In this document: positions 1 through 10,156 of the stretch, piece after piece | Position numbering within the stretch: position 1 is the first letter of the stretch | Layout of the letters: every line of letters begins with the position of its first letter | Virus record (IMG/VR): IMGVR_UViG_3300009514_000026 | Span: 1-61,112 of that record | Source: a virus | DNA length: 61,112 nt | Direction: 5' to 3' (one strand) | Notes under the pieces: model-generated | Databases searched by the model: none | Told to the model about the DNA's origin: nothing | What the model saw: only the letters and a program-made list of their open reading frames with translations | Made by a program: the position numbers and the translations under genes

Positions 1-116
1 TAGAAATAATAAATTATGGCAACATTTTCTTGGAAGACGTTTCCGCCACGGAATTGGGATTAAGTAACTCGGCGATAAATATTACTAGATTTGATCCAAC
101 AGGTATAGGAACTTAA
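1..116 (+). CDS. 3' end of an upstream structural-type gene (partial)
   Basis: An open frame enters from the left edge (first whole codon at base 3) and ends at TAA 114-116, two bases before the next start codon. Only 37 residues are visible, ending in FDPTGIGT. The family cannot be identified from this tail. Its tight spacing to the following tail-fibre-like gene suggests the same late operon. Confidence 0.6.
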   Translation, partial: EIINYGNIFLEDVSATELGLSNSAINITRFDPTGIGT

Positions 117-118
117 TA

Positions 119-3100
119 ATGATAGTAAAAGGTATTGTAACGGGCGTTATTAGAAATGCAGAAACGGGCGAATTTAAGCGTTCATTTACGATTGAAAATA
201 ATGTAACCGATTATCAATTACAGCAAATGGCGAACTTTCCAACACTGGACGGTAGTTATAGATTTGGAACAAATATATTTATTTCTGGTGAAGTTGATAC
301 GATTAAATCATCTAGAGATTCTTATGTATACGATGTTTTTGAAGTAGGATTCGTGGAATCTGGTGTAACATCACCAACATATAATTATCCTACGTCTGAT
401 ACTGGATCGCCACAATTAGCAACTCCGCCTTTTATACAAATTCAACAGCGATTCAATCCTCCTACTGCTGATCGTACTATAACGATAATTGGTATAACTG
501 CTGATGCGCCAACAAGCACAAATATAGCAACATATAAACGTTCACTTGCACACGCATGGGTAACGTTAAGCCCTTATTGTATACAAACAACAACTGAAAC
601 GCTTGATGTTTTTTATCGTATACAATTTTTATATGAGTATGACATTGCTAATGGTGATATAAACCCATCAACTACTGCCATAGGTACAGAAAAATATTCT
701 GCGTATCTCGCAGCAATACGACTTATTCAAGGCTCTTATACTTATTTTTACAGAGCACATCATGTGTGGTCAGGAAGCAAATTAAATTATCGTAAAACGC
801 GATATAGTCATATAAGAGATCGTCATGATACATTTGGTAGATATGATGATTATCCAACTGCCAATCCATTTGCGCGTACTGCATATACGAGTATAATTAA
901 GGCTAAGTTACAGATGGATTATGATATTAGTTTCGAAATTGGTAAACTAGTAGGCGCTATTGCATATGGTCAAGATAATTCAGAATCAGCTAACACACTT
1001 GTCCATGATATTAGGAATATGATAGATTTGCCAGGTGGTGATTCGCCAATACAAAACGCATTTGGACACAGCACACTTGCTACAAGACCATTTTATGATT
1101 CTACACAAACACAATCAGGTACAGGAACATTTGCGCTTGATGGTTCGTCATGGACAAATCCAGATTGGCCCAAAATGTATCGTATTGAAATGATAACTGG
1201 TGGTGCTACTGGAACATCAACATATAGATTAAAAGTGCGTAATCATTTTGGATTCTATCAAAATTTCTATAAAGACCAAGAACGCATGATGATTCAAATG
1301 ACAACAGAGCATAGTACTACCAATTATGAAGGATTTGACATTGGTGCTGATGACGTTGTATGGCTAAATTATACATTTAATAATAAATGGGGATCGCTTG
1401 CAATAAATGCAAATGAAATTTGTGCCATAGATTTAACCACACAAACAGGAAAAAGAACACATGTTGATGTACAAACAAATTTTACAGCTACAAAGATTGG
1501 TGTAATTGCAATCAATCCAGATAATGGTGATTTATGGGTTCCTTGTAGAGAAACAGGTTTATACAAAGTTGTAGATCCAGAAAATGCACGCACAGTAACT
1601 AAGATAGCATTTCCAACAGGAACAGGTTCACCGACTGCCAGCCTTGATCGTTGTATAGCAGTTGCAATTACGCCAATTCCTGGCGGCTCGCCTATTACGC
1701 GCCGTATATGGGCAATATTTTCAGATATGGTCGGTGATCGTATCACTAATACAGCGGTTGGTTTATGGTATTCTGATAATGACGGTAGTACGTGGATACA
1801 AGATACAACATGGGACCCAACAGTTGCAACATATTGGTCAACGTATGTGGCTAATGGTAGAGTTAATGATATTTATTATATGATAGGCGATCCTTATCAT
1901 ATGGATGGTAGACTATTAATAGGATATAGTAGATACACTGTAGCCGCAAATGCCACATATGACCATATGTATGGTATGTGGCATGATGGTGTATCAGGGA
2001 CAACAGATGGACCACATCTTAATTATTTTTATCGTAATACACAATCTGGTGATTTCAATCGTGTTTCGCTTAATGATCCTAGAACTCTTGGACATCAATA
2101 TAGTGTTTCATCAAATCAAGGAAAATGGGGCGGAAAATATCTTTCTCAAAGTGCGAACAGCAGTCCTCAATACTTATATTATGGTTCTACAAGTGTTACG
2201 AAATATGCTTCTACCTGTCCAAATGCTTATCACCTGGGTTGGGCTGTCGATGATGTTGGCGATGATTCAATTATATACATTCGCGGCCACACGAATGGTG
2301 CTTATCTTGGTGTTTACAAAGATAATAATACTGTATATGAAGAACAGATTACAGATACACAAGAGGATTTTAGTGGTGAAGGTGGAACTATTAGAAGAAC
2401 CTTATTAAATTTAGGTGATGGTATTTTCTTTGGCCAAAAGGTTGCCAGTAGTGGTGGTTACTTTGGAATCGCAACATTATCAACACAACTTGCACCATTA
2501 GGACATGCGATTGATGATCTTAATGTCTGGACAGACTATGGTTGGAATGGTTCAAGTTGGGAAGAAGGACACGCAGGAAATAAATCTACACACACAACAG
2601 CACAAGAATTAGTTGATGGTGTCACTATTGAATTTGCAGACGCGGTAACAGATCCTGGTGGTGCAGGTAATTGGATTGCAACGGATTATTATACGTTTGG
2701 TGTAGTAGATGGTGTATGGTTAGATGGTTCAACAGAAGTTCACCATAAAACATCGTTATATTTTAAACCTGCTACAGAAGGCCAAACTGAAATAGAGGCT
2801 GCAACATTGCCTGCTATTACTAAATCGGTTGATCACACAGTAGGAAATACTGCATTTACTTATCAAAATACTTCTTCGAATTTCAATATAACAGATAATG
2901 GTAGATCTGCCTGGTATAGTGGTTCATGGGTTTTAAATGGTTTTAATGGTTATGCACAATCTAATGAATTTATTCCTGCTGCTAACATTGGAAATAATCC
3001 AAAGAATGATATTCATGCTGGAGTATATTGGTATTTCTCTAGTGAAAATGTTGTCAATATGCAGTTTATTGTAGGACTTAGTTCACAAACACGAATTGAC

Positions 3101-3754
3101 GATGTTGCGAGCTATGCTGGTATTAGAGAAGAATCACCAGAATATGCAATTCGTATTGATCCACCAACAAATGGTACTGCGGGTTATGTCGATATTAGCG
3201 CTGTTCATAGTGGTGTTGAACAAGCAAGAATTAATAATTTCTATTATAATGAAAACGGTTTATCGGGATCTACTTATTTTAGAATAATAATTAAGAAAGA
3301 TGGACATGTTAGATATACGTATTTCCAAGGTTCGCATGGTGAGATGGTTCTTTATGATACGTCATTGGGAAGTCCTGAACCAGCACCACCGATTACTTTG
3401 CCACATGAAAATTATTATGTGGATTATGCCACTTCTGGTAATAGTAGTTATGGGGGGTATGCAAATTTATATCTCTATGGTCTGACAGCGCCGGATTATT
3501 ATCTTGAATTGGGTACAGTAGGTAACTCAACAGGTTATTGGAATACGGATTTTTATGGTATTGATTATGAACAAGGGTTTGATATTAGTATTGCGGGTGT
3601 AGCAACACCTGTTAATGTTGGTAATAATGATACCACAGCAACATTAGCAACAGGCGAATATTCCATATTTCCGAATACGGGAATAATAAGATATAGTTCT
3701 GCTGACGTTGGTAAAGCGGTCTCAGTAACGTATACTGAATTAACAAATGAATAG
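119..3754 (+). CDS. Very large virion/tail protein, probable receptor-side fibre or appendage
   Basis: The product is 1211 aa, acidic and rich in Gly, Ser, Thr, Asn and Tyr, with no membrane segments, as expected of an extracellular beta-rich virion protein. Around residues 415-600 are repeats of the type 'G.IAINPDNGDLWVPCRETGLYKV', resembling beta-propeller blades. Around residues 960-1110 is a lectin/SPRY-like stretch with YAIRIDPP and FRIIIKKDGHVRYTYF. It sits directly upstream of a second fibre gene (11 bp gap), so both are probably late tail genes. The start at 119 follows the upstream stop by two bases. The exact family is not recognised. Confidence 0.7.
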   Translation: MIVKGIVTGVIRNAETGEFKRSFTIENNVTDYQLQQMANFPTLDGSYRFGTNIFISGEVDTIKSSRDSYVYDVFEVGFVESGVTSPTYNYPTSDTGSPQLATPPFIQIQQRFNPPTADRTITIIGITADAPTSTNIATYKRSLAHAWVTLSPYCIQTTTETLDVFYRIQFLYEYDIANGDINPSTTAIGTEKYSAYLAAIRLIQGSYTYFYRAHHVWSGSKLNYRKTRYSHIRDRHDTFGRYDDYPTANPFARTAYTSIIKAKLQMDYDISFEIGKLVGAIAYGQDNSESANTLVHDIRNMIDLPGGDSPIQNAFGHSTLATRPFYDSTQTQSGTGTFALDGSSWTNPDWPKMYRIEMITGGATGTSTYRLKVRNHFGFYQNFYKDQERMMIQMTTEHSTTNYEGFDIGADDVVWLNYTFNNKWGSLAINANEICAIDLTTQTGKRTHVDVQTNFTATKIGVIAINPDNGDLWVPCRETGLYKVVDPENARTVTKIAFPTGTGSPTASLDRCIAVAITPIPGGSPITRRIWAIFSDMVGDRITNTAVGLWYSDNDGSTWIQDTTWDPTVATYWSTYVANGRVNDIYYMIGDPYHMDGRLLIGYSRYTVAANATYDHMYGMWHDGVSGTTDGPHLNYFYRNTQSGDFNRVSLNDPRTLGHQYSVSSNQGKWGGKYLSQSANSSPQYLYYGSTSVTKYASTCPNAYHLGWAVDDVGDDSIIYIRGHTNGAYLGVYKDNNTVYEEQITDTQEDFSGEGGTIRRTLLNLGDGIFFGQKVASSGGYFGIATLSTQLAPLGHAIDDLNVWTDYGWNGSSWEEGHAGNKSTHTTAQELVDGVTIEFADAVTDPGGAGNWIATDYYTFGVVDGVWLDGSTEVHHKTSLYFKPATEGQTEIEAATLPAITKSVDHTVGNTAFTYQNTSSNFNITDNGRSAWYSGSWVLNGFNGYAQSNEFIPAANIGNNPKNDIHAGVYWYFSSENVVNMQFIVGLSSQTRIDDVASYAGIREESPEYAIRIDPPTNGTAGYVDISAVHSGVEQARINNFYYNENGLSGSTYFRIIIKKDGHVRYTYFQGSHGEMVLYDTSLGSPEPAPPITLPHENYYVDYATSGNSSYGGYANLYLYGLTAPDYYLELGTVGNSTGYWNTDFYGIDYEQGFDISIAGVATPVNVGNNDTTATLATGEYSIFPNTGIIRYSSADVGKAVSVTYTELTNE

Positions 3755-3765
3755 GGAAAATAAAA

Positions 3766-6700
3766 ATGGCACGTTTAACATTTAGACAAGGAATTATACG
3801 ACACGGAAGAAGCCCTGGCCAGTCATTCTTTTTACAACAGAATGGACAGTTTGTTGATCTCTTAATTTCGCCTGAGCAGACAATTATAGCTTTTGCTGAT
3901 GGCACAACAGATTACTTGTTTACAGAATCTGTTACCAACAATCAATTATGGGGACCATTTACTTTAACTGGACAAGATTATTGGTTGTATTGGGATATTG
4001 ACAGAATAACTGGTGTTCATACACATGGACATACTACACTTACGCCTGTCTATGGAACTACGGCACCAGCAACTCCTGTAAATGGACAAATGTGGTTTAA
4101 TACTAGTGCTATGAAAATGTACGAATATAATGGTGCATCATGGGTACAAGTTCTTCGTGTTTTTGCATGTAAGTACAGAAACAATCAATTCTTTTCGCCG
4201 GTTGATGGTGTTTCCATAGAAACAAATTTCACAGGAACACAAGTTGGATCTGCTGGTAATGTCACCAAGAATATTGGTTCATTAGTTTTTGATGCTTCAG
4301 GCAACCCAATTGTTAATCAATCTGGCCAGTTTTTCACTACAGAAGATGCATTTACAACAGGCATTCCAACCGGCGCATCATTAAAAGTTAATAATATTCT
4401 TATCCGTGCCCGAGCAACACAGAATATTGCAGCTTATCAAGTTGTTGTTTTTACTCAATATAATAAAATTAAGCGAGCCGCCCCATTTGATTTTCTTGAT
4501 AAGGTTTATGGTATAGTTGAAGAAGATATTTCAACTAATGCCAGTGGCAATGTTATCATGGAAGGTATAATATACAACCAATCATGGGACTTTTCTGATA
4601 GTATTAACTTTCCAGATATGAGTGGTAGTATCAATGACCCTATCTATATAACTTCATCCGGTACGCTTACTACAAATATTGCTTTGGCAATTCCTGGCCA
4701 AGTTCCGCTTGGCGCAATTATTGGACAACAATCTATTATATTTAATCCCGGCATATATGGCTATGGAACTGGTGGTGCCTCCGGAGATCATGGTTCGTTA
4801 ACAGGATTAGGTGACGATGATCATACACAATATCATAATGATACACGTGGCGACGCAAGATATTATACACAATCTATTGCTGATATATTATTTGCGCCAA
4901 TAGTACATGCGCACACAAAAGCAGATATTGCTGATTTTTCACATACACATATCGAAGCAGATATATCAAATTTAGATAAGTATACGCAGGCTCAAACCAA
5001 TGCATTATTAAATGCTAAAGTATCGAAATCTGGTGATACGATGACGGGGGCACTAACTTTACCAAGTGATCCTACTAGTGCATTACAGGCTGCTACGAAA
5101 CAATATGTTGATGCTATCGCAGCAGGCATTGCCGCCAAAGATTCAGTTGCTGTTGCAACAACTACCGACCTTAATGCTACGTATAGTGCCACTGGCGGCA
5201 CCGGCGGCACCGGTGAATTTACTGGTGTTGATATTACCAATCTTGATGGTGCGCTAGATGTTGCATATGATTTTATTTTAACATCGCGCGTTCTTGTTAA
5301 AAATCAAACAGATGCAAAACAAAATGGTATTTACATTATAACAGATCAAAGCAATCCATTATTGGCTACATTAGAACGTGCTCCAGATCATGACGGCGCA
5401 CCGGCCGCCGAAGTCTCGCCTGGTAACTTCACATTCATATCTGGTGGTACTGAACACGGTGGTTCAGGTTGGGTAATATTAGCAGGCACTGCAACAGGTC
5501 CAAGTGATATTATTATTCTTAATACAGATGATATGAATTGGGGACAGATATCTTCTGCTACTGCATATACAGCTGGAAACAATATTAATATTACTGGTGC
5601 TAATGTTATCAATGTTAAAGATGTTATTGATGGTGGTACGATAGATGCATTAACATGGAATGGGCATTCAGTAACTGTGTCTGGTTCTCCACTGCCGGCC
5701 GATAATCAAGTATTGTTGTTTAATTCTTCAACTACTGATTGGGAAAATGATTACTTACCACTTATTCGTAATTCAGATAACTCAAGCAATGTAACTATTA
5801 ATACCACGACTGGTGCCATTGGGGTTTTAACGCCAAGTACATTAAGTTTAAATAGTGCAGGTAATACTACTATTACTTCATCGCTTGCATTTAGTACGAA
5901 CAGTACAGGCAATACAACATTTACTGCTGGGACATCAAGTATACTTCTTAATAATACATCGGATATAACATTAACATCGGATAAAGTTATTATTAATCCA
6001 ACAGGAAATAACGGCATTGTTGTATTGAATAGTAATGGATTTACTTCTACTCTTACAACACCATTGCTTTCGGGAAATACTCAATTTGTATTGCCAGGAA
6101 ATACAGGTAGTTCAGGACAAGTTCTTTCTACTGATGGTACTGGTGTCACTTCTTGGATTACATCATCTGGAGGTGGTAGTGCATACTGTATTAAAGATGG
6201 TGATGGTGATACTTTTGTTTCTGTTGGTTTTGGTGCTTCACCAACATGTACTGATAGCGGTAGTAACCATATTCGTATTCAAGCAGGCGATCCACCAGCG
6301 TATGACACAGAAGGTGGTAACGTAGTAATACGATCTGGATTAGGAAATAATTTAGCATCTGGTACAATTACTTTAGAAGCTGCGCCAGGTGAAGGTGGTG
6401 CCTATCGAGGTGGTGATATTAATATACGTTCTGGTTCTGGCGATGGAAAAGACGGTGGGAGTATCCGAATAGAAAGTGGCGACGTTGTTGGTTATGGTAA
6501 TAGTGCAGGTCATGTATATGTCTATGCAGGCGACGGCGGTGGCGGCACGATGAACACAGCAGGCAATGTTATTATTCAAGGTGGTAGCCTGTACGCGCCC
6601 GACTATGGTTACAATGGTGGTAATGTTCATCTTCGAACCGCATATGGAAACATGATTACAGGTGATATTTATTTAGCACCTGGTGCGGCCGGCGGCGAAA

Positions 6701-7341
6701 CTTATGGAGGTCAAGGTTCTATCATAGTTCAAAGATTTGGTAGTGGTGGTTCTGAAAATCCAGATCTTAGATTTTATAATAAGACCTTGGATGGATTTGC
6801 TGCTATTATAGGACCAATAGGTCCTATTGATGATGGTAATTTTGAAGGATATCAATTAGAATTACCGAGATATTCTGCATTACTCAATGGACAAATATTA
6901 GCTGTTAATGATATAATTGAACGGATACCTGATGTATTTACTCACAAATTAGAATTTGTTGATGTACCATATGATCTTGCGGGACAAGGGTATGGTGCAC
7001 TTTCTGATGGTGATGTTATTTTGCGCTTTATTGCGAATAGATCTTTTGTTTTGCTTTCAGATTCTCATAGAGGTTATGCTGATACCGCGCCAACGGGCAC
7101 CGATGCAGTATTTACAGTAGAACGCAAAACTTGCGCAGCGTGTTCGCCCACTACATTAGGAACCATAACATTTACTGCTGGAAATCAAACACCAACGTTC
7201 TCGGGATTTTCAGATACTATAATCAGTGAAGCGCATATTGTTACTATAACTTGTACAACTGCAAGTGCAATTGAAGATGTGGCAATTACTTTAGGTGGAC
7301 GTATAGGTAATGATATATTGCCGCCACCACCAGAGTTATAA
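3766..7341 (+). CDS. Long tail fibre protein
   Basis: The product is 1191 aa. Residues about 100-135 carry the fibre motif GQMWFNTSAMKMYEYNGASW. Around 340-400 are TQYHN, GDARY and repeated HTHIEADI segments typical of trimeric phage fibre shafts. Residues about 420-450 hold the GDTMTGAL...ATKQYVDA motif, and 455-560 the LVKNQT...NGIYI...LERAPDHD domain common in phage fibres. After about 620 come repetitive Thr/Asn-rich and then Gly-rich repeats like a beta-helix. The C-terminus has a CAAC cysteine pair. The gene is followed by a strong hairpin terminator, so it ends the tail-fibre operon. Confidence 0.88.
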   Translation: MARLTFRQGIIRHGRSPGQSFFLQQNGQFVDLLISPEQTIIAFADGTTDYLFTESVTNNQLWGPFTLTGQDYWLYWDIDRITGVHTHGHTTLTPVYGTTAPATPVNGQMWFNTSAMKMYEYNGASWVQVLRVFACKYRNNQFFSPVDGVSIETNFTGTQVGSAGNVTKNIGSLVFDASGNPIVNQSGQFFTTEDAFTTGIPTGASLKVNNILIRARATQNIAAYQVVVFTQYNKIKRAAPFDFLDKVYGIVEEDISTNASGNVIMEGIIYNQSWDFSDSINFPDMSGSINDPIYITSSGTLTTNIALAIPGQVPLGAIIGQQSIIFNPGIYGYGTGGASGDHGSLTGLGDDDHTQYHNDTRGDARYYTQSIADILFAPIVHAHTKADIADFSHTHIEADISNLDKYTQAQTNALLNAKVSKSGDTMTGALTLPSDPTSALQAATKQYVDAIAAGIAAKDSVAVATTTDLNATYSATGGTGGTGEFTGVDITNLDGALDVAYDFILTSRVLVKNQTDAKQNGIYIITDQSNPLLATLERAPDHDGAPAAEVSPGNFTFISGGTEHGGSGWVILAGTATGPSDIIILNTDDMNWGQISSATAYTAGNNINITGANVINVKDVIDGGTIDALTWNGHSVTVSGSPLPADNQVLLFNSSTTDWENDYLPLIRNSDNSSNVTINTTTGAIGVLTPSTLSLNSAGNTTITSSLAFSTNSTGNTTFTAGTSSILLNNTSDITLTSDKVIINPTGNNGIVVLNSNGFTSTLTTPLLSGNTQFVLPGNTGSSGQVLSTDGTGVTSWITSSGGGSAYCIKDGDGDTFVSVGFGASPTCTDSGSNHIRIQAGDPPAYDTEGGNVVIRSGLGNNLASGTITLEAAPGEGGAYRGGDINIRSGSGDGKDGGSIRIESGDVVGYGNSAGHVYVYAGDGGGGTMNTAGNVIIQGGSLYAPDYGYNGGNVHLRTAYGNMITGDIYLAPGAAGGETYGGQGSIIVQRFGSGGSENPDLRFYNKTLDGFAAIIGPIGPIDDGNFEGYQLELPRYSALLNGQILAVNDIIERIPDVFTHKLEFVDVPYDLAGQGYGALSDGDVILRFIANRSFVLLSDSHRGYADTAPTGTDAVFTVERKTCAACSPTTLGTITFTAGNQTPTFSGFSDTIISEAHIVTITCTTASAIEDVAITLGGRIGNDILPPPPEL

Positions 7342-7344
7342 ATA
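7337..7344 (+). promoter_or_regulatory. TATAAATA late-promoter-like core
   Basis: An exact match to the T4 late -10 element TATAAATA overlaps the stop codon of the tail-fibre gene. It could be chance or a late promoter for the gene downstream, but the terminator hairpin follows within ten bases, which weakens the case. Confidence 0.25.
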
Positions 7345-7352
7345 TAGTTGAC

Positions 7353-7380
7353 AAGAAGCATACAATAGTGTATGCTTCTT
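7353..7380 (+). terminator. Hairpin terminator after the tail fibre gene
   Basis: A perfect 12-bp stem (AAGAAGCATACA with TGTATGCTTCTT) closes on an ATAG loop and is followed by T and C residues. It separates the late tail genes from the replication/recombination genes. Confidence 0.75.
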
Positions 7381-7467
7381 TCCATTGATGGGCAATGAAT
7401 AAAATAACCCATTATATAACCATTAGACGCGAAAGCATAATAATAAGAAATGAAGGAGATGTGAATA

Positions 7468-8328
7468 ATGGCACTTTCATTAGAGCAGCTTACCGCTGCA
7501 TTCAAAAAACAAGACACAACGGAATCTCGTCCAAACAACTACTACCGCTTTTGGGATATGAAAATCGGCGAACAAGCAATTGTACGCTTCCTACCTGATG
7601 CAAACAAAGAAAACCCACTTGGTTTTATGGTTGAAAAACTGATGCACACATTGGAAATCAATGGTGAAACTAAGTCTATTCCTTGCTTGAAAATGTATGG
7701 TGAAGAATGTCCTATTTGTAAGGTATCTTCAGCTTACTACAAAGATGAAGGTAAAGATAGTCCTAACGGTAAGAAATACTGGAGAAAGAAACAGCATATT
7801 GTTCAGGCTCTTATCGTAGAAGATCCACTTGCACCTGATTCTGAAACTGGTGAAAACAGTGAAGGTAAAGTTAAGTTCCTTAATATGGGTTACCAACTTT
7901 ACAGTGTAATCAAGGAAGCTTTCGAAAGTGGTGAACTTGATGACATTCCATACCTTTACGAAGGTGGTTGTGATTTTATTATCAAGAAAACTGACCTTGG
8001 TGGTCGTCCTAAGTATGACGTTGGTTCTAAATTTGCCCGTCGTTCTTCTGACCTTACACCAGATGAAGTAGAAGTAGCAGAAGACGAAATGGTAGACTTG
8101 TCTACGCTTCTTCCTGCAAATCCAGGTTTGGAAAAAGTAGAAACTATGCTTGAAGCAGCACTGACTGGTGCTAGTTATGAAGATGATTCAACTGGCGAAC
8201 CTGCGCCTGCGGCAACTGCATCAACATCAGTAGCTGAATCTAAATCAAAAGAATCCACCGAATTTGATGAAGAGTCTGACGACATTCTTGCGATTATCCG
8301 TAACCGTAAAAATAAATCTGCTGAATAA
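7468..8328 (+). CDS. 32: gp32-type single-stranded DNA-binding protein
   Basis: The product is 286 aa, close to T4 gp32 (301 aa). It binds single-stranded DNA at replication forks and recombination intermediates. The zinc site of the family is visible as H60, C73, C81 and C84 (CPIC at 81-84). The core is followed by an acidic, Ser/Thr/Glu-rich tail (about residue 200 onward), the usual partner-binding region. A good ribosome-binding site (GAAGGAGATG) lies just upstream of ATG 7468. The recombinase gene follows 11 bp later, so the two are probably co-expressed. Confidence 0.9.
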   Translation: MALSLEQLTAAFKKQDTTESRPNNYYRFWDMKIGEQAIVRFLPDANKENPLGFMVEKLMHTLEINGETKSIPCLKMYGEECPICKVSSAYYKDEGKDSPNGKKYWRKKQHIVQALIVEDPLAPDSETGENSEGKVKFLNMGYQLYSVIKEAFESGELDDIPYLYEGGCDFIIKKTDLGGRPKYDVGSKFARRSSDLTPDEVEVAEDEMVDLSTLLPANPGLEKVETMLEAALTGASYEDDSTGEPAPAATASTSVAESKSKESTEFDEESDDILAIIRNRKNKSAE

Positions 8329-8339
8329 GGTGGTGTACC

Positions 8340-9431
8340 ATGGCAGATTTTCTTAAAGGTGTTACTAAAGACCTTGAGAAAGCCGGGTTTGACGTGGGGG
8401 CTTCCGAGCCTCCACGCTACTGGTTTTCAACAGGTAACTACGTAGTTAACAAAACTCTTGGTGGTAGTTATATGCGCGGAATTCCACAAGGCCGCGTAAC
8501 TGGTCTCGTTGGTGCATCTGGTACAGGCAAATCTTTTCTCGTATGTAATGCAATTCGTGAAGCACAGAAAGAAGGCGCTATTTGCGTAGTACTTGATTCT
8601 GAACACGCATTGGATGATGATTTCGTTAAAAAGATTGGTGTCGATCCTGATGATCCAAATTACATTTACGTTGACATAAAAACTATTCCAGAATGTAAAA
8701 AAGTCGTCAGTAAGTTTACTACAGGCTATAGTAAAGAATATGGGCGTGCACACGATGCACCTCGTATTGTTATCTTTATTGATAGTCTTCACATGTTAGT
8801 AACGGAAACCGAAGAGGATAACTACGCGAAAGGTGTTTCAAAAGGTGATCAAGGTCAACGCAGTAAACAAATCAAAGCAATGTTACGCGAATTCGTACAA
8901 GCCGTCAAACACTTGAATGTTTCGATTGTTGTAACCAATGATGTTTACAAGAATCAGGATGTTCTAAATGGTGAAGGCGTATGGATTGTAAATGATGCTA
9001 CCAAATTTTCCTTGTCCCATATTGCTTTGTTAAATAAACTTAAACTGAAAGATAAGAATGATTCTAAACGCGTTCTTGGGATCAAAATGAAGGTTGAAGG
9101 TTACAAGACAAGGTTCACACAACCTTTCCAAAGTGTTACGATTGAAATTCCTTATGAAACAGGAATGGACCCGTACAATGGACTGATTGATGTTGCCAAA
9201 AACTTAGGTATTTTGACGCAAAAAGGCGCGTATTATTACCTTCCAGACCAAGACAAGGGCTGGCAGATAAAAGACGGCTGGGATGCAAATAAAGCCAAAA
9301 TTTTGGAACTTTGTGAAGCAAAATGTGATGAGTTCTTGGATGCTGGCATAAGTGATGTTGACATTGACACAAGTGGTGGAAAGACTGCAAAATCCATGCG
9401 AGATGCTAAATTCTTGACTGAAGTAGACTAA
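8340..9431 (+). CDS. uvsX: UvsX-type RecA-like recombinase
   Basis: The product is 363 aa (T4 UvsX is about 390). Walker A is GASGTGKS at residues 58-65, a LDSEHALD motif follows at about 85-92, and Walker B is IVIFIDSLHML at about 141-151. This is the ATP-dependent strand-exchange protein that works with gp32. The synteny gp32-uvsX is consistent with a shared recombination-dependent replication module. GGTGGTG upstream provides the ribosome-binding site. Confidence 0.9.
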   Translation: MADFLKGVTKDLEKAGFDVGASEPPRYWFSTGNYVVNKTLGGSYMRGIPQGRVTGLVGASGTGKSFLVCNAIREAQKEGAICVVLDSEHALDDDFVKKIGVDPDDPNYIYVDIKTIPECKKVVSKFTTGYSKEYGRAHDAPRIVIFIDSLHMLVTETEEDNYAKGVSKGDQGQRSKQIKAMLREFVQAVKHLNVSIVVTNDVYKNQDVLNGEGVWIVNDATKFSLSHIALLNKLKLKDKNDSKRVLGIKMKVEGYKTRFTQPFQSVTIEIPYETGMDPYNGLIDVAKNLGILTQKGAYYYLPDQDKGWQIKDGWDANKAKILELCEAKCDEFLDAGISDVDIDTSGGKTAKSMRDAKFLTEVD

Positions 9432-9449
9432 TACCAATTAATTAGGGTA

Positions 9450-9478
9450 TTGACACAAGTAGCCATATATTGTATAAT
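9450..9478 (+). promoter_or_regulatory. Consensus sigma-70 promoter
   Basis: TTGACA at 9450-9455 and TATAAT at 9473-9478 are separated by exactly 17 bases, a perfect host sigma-70 consensus. It would start transcription about 25 bases upstream of the nucleotidyltransferase gene and probably drives the 9.5-13.4 kb early block. Confidence 0.85.
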
Positions 9479-9510
9479 ACTTCATATGGCTATTTTTTTA
9501 TGGAAATTAA

Positions 9511-10092
9511 ATGTTTACACATCAAATTAAAAGTTTAAGGTCAGTCCAAGACCTAATGAAAGATAACATGCTGGTTAAACACTATGCAGGTTCCCTTGCG
9601 TATGGGACAAACCTCCCTACGTCTGATGTGGATTTTCGTGGTGTATTCTGTGCCGATCCTGTTAATGTTCGTACACCGTTTTTCACTGTGCGCGAATGTG
9701 AAGATGTGGCCGAAGAAGATACCAAATTGTATGAACTAGCACATTTTATGAAACTGTGTGTAGAATGCAATCCTAATATTGTAGAGACACTTTACGTAGA
9801 TGACAGTGATATTACATTTAGAACGCCAGCATATGATTTGCTTCGTGAACATCGCCATAAATTATTATCTTCTAAAATTGCATTTACTACATCTGGGTAT
9901 GCAATATCACAGCTTTCGCGAATGAAAAATGCTAAAAAGCATGTAAATTATTTGCCAGATTTGATTAAATTATGTGAAATATTATCTATATCTTTAAAAG
10001 ACGGCAATATTGATAAAGAATTTATAATTAACAATTGTGGTGATATGGTATTAAGTTTTATGGAAGAAAAAGGATATTGTGATAAATGTTAA
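9511..10092 (+). CDS. RlaP-like nucleotidyltransferase, N-terminal part
   Basis: The product is 193 aa with the nucleotidyltransferase signature GS...YGT...SDVDFRGV at about residues 29-47, where the GS and paired Asp residues bind metal and nucleotide. The family (predicted nucleotidyltransferases, present in T4-like phages) is usually one longer protein. Here the frame ends at TAA 10090-10092. The same frame past the stop encodes 30 plausible residues starting YAHKTNWW, and the next gene looks like the C-terminal half. It may be a broken gene, a two-subunit version, or a sequencing error. The substrate is unknown. Confidence 0.7.
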   Translation: MFTHQIKSLRSVQDLMKDNMLVKHYAGSLAYGTNLPTSDVDFRGVFCADPVNVRTPFFTVRECEDVAEEDTKLYELAHFMKLCVECNPNIVETLYVDDSDITFRTPAYDLLREHRHKLLSSKIAFTTSGYAISQLSRMKNAKKHVNYLPDLIKLCEILSISLKDGNIDKEFIINNCGDMVLSFMEEKGYCDKC

Positions 10093-10156
10093 TACGCACA
10101 TAAAACGAATTGGTGGTCATTATCAGATAAACAATATGAAAGATTGAGGAATAATT